From the NCBI GenBank assembly GCA_017483735.1, contig JAFUVF010000044.1, forward strand, positions 1 to 64,000: a stretch of 64,000 nucleotides of DNA, given 5' to 3'. Each line of letters begins with the position of its first letter. The stretch's first letter is position 1. This document shows, piece by piece, positions 36,374 through 45,203 of this stretch. The position numbers and the translations under genes are program-made. The notes beneath the pieces are model-generated. The model had not been told where the DNA came from, searched no databases, and saw only the letters and a program-made list of their open reading frames with translations. This DNA is from Lachnospiraceae bacterium (GTDB lineage Bacteria; Bacillota; Clostridia; Lachnospirales; Lachnospiraceae).

Positions 36374-38089
36374 ATGGACATTAAGATAAAAGATTCAATT
36401 AAAAAGAATATATTCTTTCCTGCAGGACTTTTCGCCACGATATTGATGATGCTTCCCTATATGATATTGAGGGAGGATTCCGCAGTGATATATCACGATC
36501 AGCTTGACGGAGAGATGATCGCATATATTCTCGGAGCAAAGCACCTGTTTGAAGGTGGGAGGCTGCCTGAGATAATGGGAGGGTTGGAGGCGGTATCCCT
36601 GATGCCGCCGGCACCTTTGTTTGTTCTTTTCTTTAGGATGTTTCCGCCATTTACCGCACTTCTTTCAATGGGGATAGCGGGACGTATCATCGGATATATT
36701 GGAATGTATCTGCTTTTGGAGGATATAACGCATCAGAAACTTGTTTCTGCAGGCTTTGCGCTTTGCTTTTCGATGCTTCCCTTCCTCTGGGTGTACGGCT
36801 TGTCCCAATACGGGATACCTCTTCTTTTTTTTCTTGTCATCAGGGCAGAACGGGAAAGAAAACAAAAAATTGCGGGGGTTATCTACGCTGTAGTTTATGC
36901 TCTTTCCTCCTCGCTTGTGCTGGTGGGCTATGCAATTTTGGGGATTCTTCTTGTGTATATAATATACAGACTTTTGAAGAGGGAAAAAATATGTTATGAG
37001 CTTTTGATCTTTTCGACTCTTCTGCTGACGTATATATTATCCGATATGGAATTGTTCAGGGCACTTTTTGGGCAGGGCTTCATATCCCACAAAACGGAAT
37101 ATGCTCTTGTCGGGGAAAATGCTTTAAAAGGCTTTGCAGGCATGCTTTTGTACAATGGGGAGCATAGTGAGGATTTTCATATTGTGGGCTTGGCTTTTCT
37201 GATATTTTTTTTGGTATATCTTTTTTTCAATGACAGGGAAGGAATAAAAAGGTTTACACCTTGGGCGGTAACGGGGGTGTTTTTGTATGTTTTTTCTGCC
37301 TTATGGAACTCGGAGCTCTCTGTCAGCCGTATACGCTGCAGACTTGGGGCACTCGGTGCATTTCAGGCAGACAGAGTTTTATGGGTAATGCCTGTGATAT
37401 GGTATGCTGTTTTTGGGCTCGCTGCGGCAGGAGTATGGGAAAAGGCACGCAGAAAAGCCTTTGTCGGAGGATTTATGCGGTTTGCCGCCCTCCTCAATAT
37501 TCTGCTGCTTTTGAGTATTATTTTGTATAAGGGAGATATAAAGCCCAATATAATGAAGCTTCTGAGGGATGATTACAGGGTAATGAGCTATGGGGATTAT
37601 TATGCGAACGGCGTTATGGACGAGGCAAGGGAATATCTCCTAAAATATACTGGAAAGAGTATAGAGGATTTCCGGGTGGCGAGTCTGGGAATAGATCCGG
37701 CAGCGTCACTGTATCACGGCTTTTACACCATAGACGGATATTCAAATAATTATTCCGTGGACTACAAGCACAGCTTTCGCAGGATAATCGCTCCGGAACT
37801 TAAAAAAAGCGAATATCTGACAGCATATTTTGATGGCTGGGGAAACAGGTGCTACCTGTATTCTGCCGAAACTCCAGCATATTTTACGATAGAAAAGGGA
37901 GGCTTTTATTACAAGGACTACTCAATGGATTTGGATGCATTTAAAGGACTTTCCGGGGATTACATCCTCTCTGCGGCATATATAGAGAATGCCGAAGAGG
38001 CGGGCTTAAGGCTTTTAAACAGGGAAGCCTTTGAAACCGGAAACAGCTATTATCATTTGTATATATATGAACCTTATGACGAAGCTTAA
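36374..38089 (+). CDS. Polytopic membrane protein, DUF6044-like
   Basis: 571 residues with about ten helices and a C-terminal soluble tail of ~180 residues. After helix 1 come YHDQLDGEMIAYILGAKHLF and GGLEAVSLMPPAPLFVLFFRMFPP, which resemble the DUF6044/YkoS group; I am moderately sure. The acidic pair in the first loop fits GT-C architecture. In the tail, YHGFYTIDGYSNNYSVDYKH is a conserved-looking aromatic segment. It lies 22 bases after the previous gene behind a weak CAGGA site and overlaps the next one by ~23 bases. A mannosyl- or other lipid-linked transferase is possible. Confidence 0.65.
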   Translation: MDIKIKDSIKKNIFFPAGLFATILMMLPYMILREDSAVIYHDQLDGEMIAYILGAKHLFEGGRLPEIMGGLEAVSLMPPAPLFVLFFRMFPPFTALLSMGIAGRIIGYIGMYLLLEDITHQKLVSAGFALCFSMLPFLWVYGLSQYGIPLLFFLVIRAERERKQKIAGVIYAVVYALSSSLVLVGYAILGILLVYIIYRLLKREKICYELLIFSTLLLTYILSDMELFRALFGQGFISHKTEYALVGENALKGFAGMLLYNGEHSEDFHIVGLAFLIFFLVYLFFNDREGIKRFTPWAVTGVFLYVFSALWNSELSVSRIRCRLGALGAFQADRVLWVMPVIWYAVFGLAAAGVWEKARRKAFVGGFMRFAALLNILLLLSIILYKGDIKPNIMKLLRDDYRVMSYGDYYANGVMDEAREYLLKYTGKSIEDFRVASLGIDPAASLYHGFYTIDGYSNNYSVDYKHSFRRIIAPELKKSEYLTAYFDGWGNRCYLYSAETPAYFTIEKGGFYYKDYSMDLDAFKGLSGDYILSAAYIENAEEAGLRLLNREAFETGNSYYHLYIYEPYDEA

Positions 38090-39827
38090 AAAAATAATAT
38101 GCGGCAATATCCCGGAGATACTGATACTTTCAGTGTGCCTGATGATTTTTGTGTATTATGCCGGCGAAAAGGAAGGCTATCATATGGATGAGCTTTTAAG
38201 CTTCGAGCTGTCCAATGCCGAATTTACACCATGGATAGTGCCGACACAGCCGGAGGGGAGACTGGAAAAATTCGTAAAAAATGAACTCAGGGACGATAAG
38301 GGAAATCTGGTTTTCGGCAGACTGACAGAAGCCCTGAGTGATGTGCTTCAAAATCGGAAAGCCAGCAAACTCCTGTCATATCGGGCAGATGTATATGATG
38401 AACCTGTCTGGATAGGCGCAGATGAATTTAAGGATTATATAACAGTCGGCGATGGGGATGCCTTTAATTACCTGTCAGTATATTTCAATGTGAAGGATGA
38501 TAATCATCCGCCGCTTCATTTTATGCTGCTGCACACCGTATCCTCCGTTTTTAAGGGAAAGGTGCGTCCATGGATGGGATGTGTCATAAACATATCGGCT
38601 GTAATGATCATAATGATATGTCTTTTCCGCACAGGAAGACTCATATGTCCAGGAGCCGCAGGCAGGGTAACAGGCGGGCTTTCGGCGCTTATGTACGGTT
38701 TGGGCGCAGGTGCGATATCCTCTGTGCTTTTGAACAGAATGTACGGGCTGCTCACAATGTGGTGTATGCTTACTCTGTATCTGCACATAAGGAGATATCG
38801 GGAGGGCTTTAATGGAAAGGAGCTCATTCTCACAGCTGTCACGGTGCTTGGATTTCTTACCCAGTATTTTTTCCTTTTTTACTGCATAAGTCTCGCTGTG
38901 ACAATGACGGTAATCCTGCTTCTGGAAAAACGTACAGCAGAGCTTCTGGTGTATATCAGGACTATGCTCATATCGGCGGCTGCGGGGCTTATACTTTTTC
39001 CCTTTGCGATATCGGATGTATTCACGTCCGGAAGAGGTGTTGAGGCGCTGGGAAATCTTTCGGAGGGGCTTACCGGCTACGGGGAGAGACTTAAAGGCTT
39101 TTTGGAGCTTATGATATGGCGTAATATGGGACCGGCCCCGCTCATTGCGGCGTGCTTCGGTATGATACTCTGTGTGCTGAGACTCGCAAGAAGGAAGGAT
39201 ATGTACGGGAAGGGAGCCCTTGTGATGCTTACTGTGATACCTGTGGCAGTTTATTTTGCTTTTGTGTCAAGAATGGCACCCTACATAGTTGACAGATATG
39301 TTATGCCTATCTTTCCGGTGATGGCTCTTCTTTCCGCAGGAAGCATTGAATTTATTAAAAAAGAGCTGGAATTTCATAAGGATAGATTTATGAGAGTTAT
39401 GACGTATGTCATTTCGGGGATAGCTGTTTTGGGAGCTTTTCTCTGCGGCTGCCGGGGAGGAGGAGAATATCTGTACAAGGGCTATGCATATCAGGAGGCA
39501 ATGTCAAAGGAGCTTTCCTATCTTCCGTGCCTGTGCATATATGAAGGATACGGATATTATGAAAATCTGATAGAGTTTACAAACTATAAGGAAACGCTGC
39601 TGCTGCGAACTAAAGAGCTGTCCGGGCGAAAAGTCCTTACGGATATTACGGACAAGGATGAAATGGCGGTGCTTATAAAGCAAAATGCGGATGCGGAAAA
39701 AGTGGACGGTATACTTAGGGATCGCTACGGCTTCGTGCAGTCAAGCGAGAATCTGCTTGCGGAGAGTGTGTACGGGGACAGACTGTATATATACAGGATA
39801 GCTGATACTAACGAAACTGATAAATGA
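38067..39827 (+). CDS. GT39-like membrane glycosyltransferase
   Basis: 586 residues with about ten helices. The first outside loop has HMDELLSFELSN and later DDNHPPLHFMLLHTVSSVF, the acidic pair plus Asn-His-Pro-Pro-Leu pattern of GT39/PMT-type enzymes that use lipid-phosphate-linked sugars. ATG 38067 (or 38076) gives MNLMTKLKK before the first helix; the frame extends up to 38031. The tail ends in a soluble domain of ~100 residues. Substrate is unknown; its position suggests late decoration of the glycan. Confidence 0.72.
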   Translation: MNLMTKLKKIICGNIPEILILSVCLMIFVYYAGEKEGYHMDELLSFELSNAEFTPWIVPTQPEGRLEKFVKNELRDDKGNLVFGRLTEALSDVLQNRKASKLLSYRADVYDEPVWIGADEFKDYITVGDGDAFNYLSVYFNVKDDNHPPLHFMLLHTVSSVFKGKVRPWMGCVINISAVMIIMICLFRTGRLICPGAAGRVTGGLSALMYGLGAGAISSVLLNRMYGLLTMWCMLTLYLHIRRYREGFNGKELILTAVTVLGFLTQYFFLFYCISLAVTMTVILLLEKRTAELLVYIRTMLISAAAGLILFPFAISDVFTSGRGVEALGNLSEGLTGYGERLKGFLELMIWRNMGPAPLIAACFGMILCVLRLARRKDMYGKGALVMLTVIPVAVYFAFVSRMAPYIVDRYVMPIFPVMALLSAGSIEFIKKELEFHKDRFMRVMTYVISGIAVLGAFLCGCRGGGEYLYKGYAYQEAMSKELSYLPCLCIYEGYGYYENLIEFTNYKETLLLRTKELSGRKVLTDITDKDEMAVLIKQNADAEKVDGILRDRYGFVQSSENLLAESVYGDRLYIYRIADTNETDK

Positions 39828-39834
39828 GGTAAGG

Positions 39835-40890
39835 ATGATATTTATAGGAACAATACAACTCGTTATATGGGAATTGATTATCCCGGCAATGATAGGGTCT
39901 GTTGTTTTGGGAAAGGAGAAGGGGCTTAACGGAATCTGTCTTTCGCTGACAGCAGGGCAGATTATTATGTGGGCGGTATTTCAGCCAATTGCGGTAATAT
40001 TTATCCTAAGAAATGAGGCTTTCAGCAGTCTTGTGGCAGCATATGCCTTTTTGACGGCGGCGATGCTAATTTGTGCCGTGATTGCAGGAATCAAAAGCAA
40101 TACCTTCAGACTGCGCAGGATAAGGCTTTTTGAAGACAGGGAGACAGATCGGATGACTGCGGTGCTTTTCCTGCTGTCGATGCTACTGCTTGCATTACAG
40201 GTTTTTATGGCGGTTTTTTTGGCATATGCGGACGGAGATGATGCATACTATATAGCCACCTCCACAGTCACAAACGATGCCGATACAATGTATATGAAGC
40301 TGCCCTATACAGGAGGTTCTACGGAACTGGACGTCCGACATGGTCTTGCGCCCTTTCCCATATGGGTATCCTTTTTATCACGGATATCAGGAATACATAC
40401 CGCTATTGTGGCACATGTGGCGGTTTCTGCGGTTATGATCATTATGTCCTATGGAGTGCTGTTTCTTCTTGGAAGCAGCATCCTTAAGAAAAAGCAGCTG
40501 CCGGTGTTTATGCTTGCGGCGGAGCTTCTGATATTGTTTGGGGACTATTCCTATTACAGTGTAGAAAATTTCATGCTTGCAAGGAGCCGTCAGGGAAAGG
40601 CTGCATTGGGAAGTGTGATAATTCCTTTTATCATCTATCTTCTCTACAGGCTTTTGGAGAGGCTTCGTCTTTCGGAAAAAGCAGGGATAAAGGAGTGGCT
40701 GCTATTGGCCGCCTCTGTGACGGCGGGATGCCTCTGCACAACAATGGGGACGCTGCTGGTATGCCTTCTTATGGGAATAACGGGTATATTTGGGGCGATT
40801 ATGTACAGAAATTTCAGATTTATCACATTTATTGCGGTATGCTGTTTGCCGGCAGTTATATTTGCCGGAATGTATGCTTTGATTGTATGA
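39835..40890 (+). CDS. DUF6077-like membrane protein, N-terminal half of a split gene
   Basis: 351 residues with about nine helices. YADGDDAYYIATSTVTND and MKLPYTGGSTELDVRHGLAP in the large loop, and EDYSYYS-like GDYSYYSVENFMLARSRQGK later, are typical of DUF6077. In full-length relatives the protein continues for another ~250 residues, and those are supplied by the following open frame. ATG 39835 follows GAGGTAAGG. The frame ends with VIFAGMYALIV just before a stop at 40888. See the next entry for the other half. Confidence 0.65.
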   Translation: MIFIGTIQLVIWELIIPAMIGSVVLGKEKGLNGICLSLTAGQIIMWAVFQPIAVIFILRNEAFSSLVAAYAFLTAAMLICAVIAGIKSNTFRLRRIRLFEDRETDRMTAVLFLLSMLLLALQVFMAVFLAYADGDDAYYIATSTVTNDADTMYMKLPYTGGSTELDVRHGLAPFPIWVSFLSRISGIHTAIVAHVAVSAVMIIMSYGVLFLLGSSILKKKQLPVFMLAAELLILFGDYSYYSVENFMLARSRQGKAALGSVIIPFIIYLLYRLLERLRLSEKAGIKEWLLLAASVTAGCLCTTMGTLLVCLLMGITGIFGAIMYRNFRFITFIAVCCLPAVIFAGMYALIV

Positions 40891-40901
40891 GGGGATATGG
40901 C

Positions 40902-41690
40902 ATGAGTGAAGCGGTTACCTTGTTTCGTGAATATATGGGAAAAGGCTTTGTGATGATCCTGTTCTTCATTGCACTGATATATCTATTTGTATCCGAGAAG
41001 AACAAAAACCGCAGGATACTTTTTGTGTATATGCCGGTAACGGTATTAGTTATTTTTTTTAATCCCTTCAGCACAGGACTTTTGATGAGGATACTTGACT
41101 CGGAGATTTATTACAGGCTTCTCTGGCTTCTGCCGATGACAGCGGTATTATCATATACGGTATCGCAGATATATATAAAGCTTCAAGGGGCTTCAAGAGC
41201 TCTCTTTCTTGCCGGAGCCGCAGCAATAATAATGATATCGGGAAGCTTTATATATATGAATCCGAACTATTCAAGGGCGGAGAATCTGTATCATATTCCG
41301 GATGAGGTAATAGAGATTTGCGATGCCCTGGAAGCGGAGGATCCGGAGCACGAGAGCTATGTGGCGGTTCCATCGGAAATGCTCCAATATGTGCGCCAGT
41401 ATTCGGGGAAGCTTGTGCTGGAATACGGAAGAGAAGTGCTTGTAGACAGATGGGAGAACTATAATGAGCTTTACGAGGCGATGGAGGCAGATCCAATGGA
41501 TGCGGCAACCATCAAACGGGAGATGAGAAAATTCGCAGTACTCCCCAAGGATAAAGCAGGGCTTGAGAATTTTACGGAAATGGTGCAGGTTTACGAATCA
41601 GAGCACTACGTCGTATATGTGCATAAATACTGGAAGAATTATGACGGCAAATTCCCCTATACGGAGAATCCGGACTATCAGTGGTGGTAA
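40902..41690 (+). CDS. DUF6077-like membrane protein, C-terminal half of a split gene
   Basis: 262 residues: four to five helices (VMILFFIALIYLFVS, LLWLLPMTAVLSY, ALFLAGAAAIIMISG) and a soluble C-terminal domain of ~110 residues with a run of aromatic residues at the end (NPDYQWW). It is in a different frame from the N-terminal half, and the frame is open back to 40695. ATG 40902 lies 7 bases after AGGGG, so it can be translated separately 11 bases after the upstream stop. It is either a natural two-chain version or a recent frameshift with chance re-initiation. Confidence 0.6.
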   Translation: MSEAVTLFREYMGKGFVMILFFIALIYLFVSEKNKNRRILFVYMPVTVLVIFFNPFSTGLLMRILDSEIYYRLLWLLPMTAVLSYTVSQIYIKLQGASRALFLAGAAAIIMISGSFIYMNPNYSRAENLYHIPDEVIEICDALEAEDPEHESYVAVPSEMLQYVRQYSGKLVLEYGREVLVDRWENYNELYEAMEADPMDAATIKREMRKFAVLPKDKAGLENFTEMVQVYESEHYVVYVHKYWKNYDGKFPYTENPDYQWW

Positions 41691-41699
41691 AAACGGCAT

Positions 41700-42680
41700 C
41701 TATTTGTCATAATAGGTTATGGCTTCGACGATGCGCTCCGTTATAAGCTCCTTGCCCTTCTGGTTAAGATGCAGATTATCCTTGAGATACTCGTCCGCAG
41801 TATCCTCGTTGAAGACACCATATATATTGTCGATAAAGGAAACTCCATGATCCATTGCCGCAGTAGATTCCCATATTGCATAGGTTGAAAGCGGAGCAAT
41901 ATAATACATAAGATCACTGCTGGTTCCGTCATACCAGTATGCGTAGGTAGGGGATGAAACGATGATACGAAGATTAGGATAATTTTCCTGAAGAAGATCA
42001 AGAGTTGCATTCATGGCACCGAAGAAGGTATGTATATCTGTCTCGTGATCTACCTCGTAGGGTGGTCTGGCATACAGATAATCCGATGCGTCATACATAA
42101 TAACGCAGATATCCATAGCATTCATATCAATCGTTGTGATAAGCTCCAACACATCCTCCGCCTCGGGGATGACCACATCACGCTCTTTCAGCTCATCGGC
42201 TGCTTCAAAGTAGAAAAAATCGTTATCATCACTAATGGTTCTCCAGACCATCCAATACGGGCTATAGCAGTCATAGGGGTTATCCTGCGGTTTGAATTCG
42301 GATTCCACGGTAGAAAGAAAGCTTTGGGATATTGAAGCATTATATACATTTGCATCAAGCTTCTTTCCCACCATATTAACGATACAGGAATCAGTATCTC
42401 TGTCATCGGAGAATGCGGAGTTTCCGAAAAATACGATATTCAGGCGGTCATTTTTCTTTTTTTTGCCCTTGTGCCCTGTGACCAGAGGAAGTATAGTGTC
42501 TAAGGTGTCGGAATATTCACCCTCTCCCTGTGCGCGGATTTCGTTTAAGTCAACCGAGATACCCCAATTTTTAAATTTGATTACCACTGCGATAATAATC
42601 CCAAGAATGGCCAATACAAAAAATATATGAAAATAGAATAAAAATCCCTTTTTTTCTTTGCTGTTGCTCTGTTCTTCCAT
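41700..42680 (-). CDS. SGNH-like membrane protein with altered catalytic motifs
   Basis: 326 residues from the ATG at 42680, which follows AAGAGG; an ATG seven codons upstream lacks a ribosome site. One N-terminal helix (residues ~12-35), then a charged linker, then an SGNH-like domain. The first block is FFGNSAF (Ser88) rather than GDS, and the last is DNLHLNQKGK with Asp301 and His304. The GxND block is not clear (MYDASDYLYA in its place). It is the only - strand gene in the glycan cluster after purC and lies convergent to the split DUF6077 gene with a 9-base gap. Altered hydrolase or a binding protein. Confidence 0.68.
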   Translation of the reverse strand: MEEQSNSKEKKGFLFYFHIFFVLAILGIIIAVVIKFKNWGISVDLNEIRAQGEGEYSDTLDTILPLVTGHKGKKKKNDRLNIVFFGNSAFSDDRDTDSCIVNMVGKKLDANVYNASISQSFLSTVESEFKPQDNPYDCYSPYWMVWRTISDDNDFFYFEAADELKERDVVIPEAEDVLELITTIDMNAMDICVIMYDASDYLYARPPYEVDHETDIHTFFGAMNATLDLLQENYPNLRIIVSSPTYAYWYDGTSSDLMYYIAPLSTYAIWESTAAMDHGVSFIDNIYGVFNEDTADEYLKDNLHLNQKGKELITERIVEAITYYDK

Positions 42681-42711
42681 TAGATACCTCTTAAAAATCA
42701 TACTGACAACA

Positions 42712-42740
42712 ATATTATGACACTCATTTTACTATCAAAA
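42712..42740 (-). promoter_or_regulatory. Probable promoter of the - strand SGNH-like gene
   Basis: On the - strand, TTTTGA (42735-42740), 17 bases, then TAATAT (42712-42717). An overlapping TTGATA (42733-42738) has only 15 bases of spacer. The strength is doubtful, but the position ~30 bases before the start is right. Confidence 0.45.
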
Positions 42741-42870
42741 TAAAAAAAAGTCTACATTGAGGGTAATAAAAATCACGGTTAAAAGTTTACATAAATAACG
42801 CTTTTTTCTAGATATATTTTATTTGAAAGAAGTAAAACCTGTATTTTGTGCGTGAATCAGCAAAAAGGGG

Positions 42871-42899
42871 TTGAAGTATGGGTTACATAATGTTATAAT
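42871..42899 (+). promoter_or_regulatory. Sigma-A promoter of the first GH25 lysozyme gene
   Basis: TTGAAG (42871-42876), a 17-base spacer and TATAAT (42894-42899), about 40 bases before ATG 42939. The other part of this 258-base divergent gap (42681-42938) is AT-rich and holds no other clear element. Confidence 0.75.
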
Positions 42900-42938
42900 G
42901 TCGGAAATCAGATTTAGTTTATTTGGAAAGGAATTGGG

Positions 42939-45191
42939 ATGATCAGAGACGATTTTGACGATATTGACGAATTTGATGATTGGGACGAGGAGCAGGCGGA
43001 GATTGTCTGTGAGGATGAATATTACGAAGCCGAGTCCTTTGAGGAGGATCGTACATTTGAGGAATATGATGATGGGATAGAGTATTATGACGATCTGGAT
43101 GACTACGAGGATGACCTGTACTATGATGACGGCTATTATGACGATTATCATAAAGAAAAGGGCGGCATACTGGGATATATAAGGAATCTTGCCGCCATAG
43201 ATAAGGCAATCGCCATAGTGGGTGTTGCAATGGCAGCTGTAGCCGTTGGTATAGGTACGTTTCTCGTAAGCGGTGTTCTTGAGGCAAAGCCAGTGACCAT
43301 GCCGGAAGCCGGAGGCGGGATCGCAGGCATTGAGGTAATCGGAGGCGACGGGCTCAATGCACTATTGAATGCAAAGCTGTCATCTGCGGAAGAGGTCGAA
43401 GAATATATTGAGGAAACAACCCAGATTGTTGCCTATGAGGAAAATGATTTCAGCAAGAGCGTAACTGTTAAGATAGATACAGCTACAGTATATAAGGATC
43501 TTAAGATAAAATTTACAAATAAGGAGACAGGAAAGCTTGTGGCCAATGTGCCGTTTTCTGTGAGCATAACGGATCCGGACAATAAGAACGCCACATGGAC
43601 GGATGACGACAAGGACGGAATAATATATAAGAAGAACATAACCCCCGGAACCTACAAGATAAAGGTAAATGCTCTTTCAGGGGAGGCGTATTCCAGATAC
43701 ACTCTACCTGACGGAGAGATAAGTGCAGAAGCCAGCAAGGAATTGGCATATAAGGAAGTAGACGTAAAGAACGAGATAAAAAAAGAATCGCAGATAAATG
43801 CTGCAGCGGAGGATACGGCAAAGAACGAGACGGCGGAGGAATCAAGACTTTCGGATACGGTAGAATGGGTTGAATCAAGCTCTGGAACTGAGACATACAT
43901 TGAAGTATCGAAAAGCAACATACCTGAACCCGGAAAGTCCGCAAAGGCGGGTAGTTTTAAGCTGCTCACATCGGTATCGGGAGGCGATGCATCAGTAACT
44001 CCCGCTCCGAGTGCAACCGCAACGCCGGCGGCAACGGCAATTCCGACAACCTCTCCCACAGCAGCCGCAGCCGATATAAGTCTGGACAAGACAACTCTTT
44101 CCGTGGCGATAGACTCCACTGCAGTCATTACAGCCACATTGGATAAGGGAACCGCAGAGAATGCGGCGGTAACGGCAGTCTCATCAGATGCGGGAAAGGC
44201 AGCAGTTACGGTAAGCGGAAGGACAATAACCGTAAAGGGCGTGGCAGCGGGGAGTGCCACGATAACGGTTACACATCCTGCGGACAAGACAAAGACAGCC
44301 GTATGCACGGTTACCGTTGTAACCTCTGCGCAGAATGACAAGACCACAAAGCTGAAGGACAGCGCAGGAAGGCAGCTTTACGTAAAGGATAACGGTTCCT
44401 ACAGGGAAGCGGTATATGCGGACTATTGGATCGCCGATGCATTCTATGTAAAGGGCGAAACGAAGTATACCGGCTGGCAGAATATTGACGGCAGCACCTA
44501 TTATTTCGATGCAAACGGGGAAAAGGTCACAGGAGAGCAGATAATACAGGGAACCAGATATAATTTTTCCAGCGACGGTGCGCTTATTCAAGGATCCGGC
44601 ACACTGGGGATTGATGTGTCAAAGTGGAACGGAAGCATTGACTGGAATGCAGTAAAGAATTCGGGAGTATCCTATGTCATCATAAGATGCGGCTACAGAG
44701 GTTCTTCCGCAGGGGCACTGATAGAGGATCCGAAGTTTGCCAGCAATATAAAGGGCGCAACGGCAGCAGGCCTAAAGGTCGGCATATATTTCTTTACTCA
44801 GGCCGTGGACGAGGTAGAGGCGGTAGAGGAAGCCTCCATGACCTTAAGCCTGATAAGGGGCTACAGAATCTCCTATCCTGTGTTTTTGGATGTGGAGTCC
44901 AGCAAAGGCAGAGGGGATAAGATAAGCAGGGATGTCAGAACGGCCGTCTGTGCGGCGTATTGCAGAACCATTGCAAACTCCGGATATACGGCGGGAATTT
45001 ATGCAAATAAGACCTGGCTTACCGAAAAGATAAATACCGGGGCATTAGGGTCGTATAAGATATGGCTGGCTCAATACGCAACCACGCCGACATACACCGG
45101 AAGATATGAGCTCTGGCAGTATCAGTCAAAGGGCAGGGTAAACGGTATAAGCGGAAATGTCGATATGAACTATAGCTATTTAGGATATTAA
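42939..45191 (+). CDS. GH25 lysozyme with acidic N-terminus, BIG2 and cell-wall-binding modules
   Basis: 750 residues. Order: a strongly acidic cytoplasmic tract (residues 3-65), one helix (~88-111), a beta-domain with the acidic loop DDDKDGIIY (~165-265), an Ala/Thr/Pro linker (~350-375), a BIG2 Ig-like domain (~375-455), cell-wall-binding-like repeats (GWQNIDGSTYYFDANGEKVT), and a C-terminal GH25 muramidase (from ~550: LGIDVSKWNGSIDW, YVIIRCGYRG, YPVFLDVES with the catalytic Asp/Glu). It would cut N-acetylmuramic acid linkages, perhaps to open the wall for glycan anchoring. It has no cleavable signal peptide, so it stays membrane-tethered. Confidence 0.9.
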   Translation: MIRDDFDDIDEFDDWDEEQAEIVCEDEYYEAESFEEDRTFEEYDDGIEYYDDLDDYEDDLYYDDGYYDDYHKEKGGILGYIRNLAAIDKAIAIVGVAMAAVAVGIGTFLVSGVLEAKPVTMPEAGGGIAGIEVIGGDGLNALLNAKLSSAEEVEEYIEETTQIVAYEENDFSKSVTVKIDTATVYKDLKIKFTNKETGKLVANVPFSVSITDPDNKNATWTDDDKDGIIYKKNITPGTYKIKVNALSGEAYSRYTLPDGEISAEASKELAYKEVDVKNEIKKESQINAAAEDTAKNETAEESRLSDTVEWVESSSGTETYIEVSKSNIPEPGKSAKAGSFKLLTSVSGGDASVTPAPSATATPAATAIPTTSPTAAAADISLDKTTLSVAIDSTAVITATLDKGTAENAAVTAVSSDAGKAAVTVSGRTITVKGVAAGSATITVTHPADKTKTAVCTVTVVTSAQNDKTTKLKDSAGRQLYVKDNGSYREAVYADYWIADAFYVKGETKYTGWQNIDGSTYYFDANGEKVTGEQIIQGTRYNFSSDGALIQGSGTLGIDVSKWNGSIDWNAVKNSGVSYVIIRCGYRGSSAGALIEDPKFASNIKGATAAGLKVGIYFFTQAVDEVEAVEEASMTLSLIRGYRISYPVFLDVESSKGRGDKISRDVRTAVCAAYCRTIANSGYTAGIYANKTWLTEKINTGALGSYKIWLAQYATTPTYTGRYELWQYQSKGRVNGISGNVDMNYSYLGY

Positions 45192-45203
45192 AGGAGAGAA
45201 AAA

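Noticed and set aside
38031..38066. Upstream start of the GT39-like gene
   Set aside because: It would place a stretch from the previous gene's frame before the first helix and has no ribosome site; ATG 38067 gives a normal N-terminus.
43982..44070. Ala/Thr/Pro-rich low-complexity stretch as a DNA repeat
   Set aside because: It is the coding linker of the GH25 protein before the BIG2 domain, a normal feature of such proteins.
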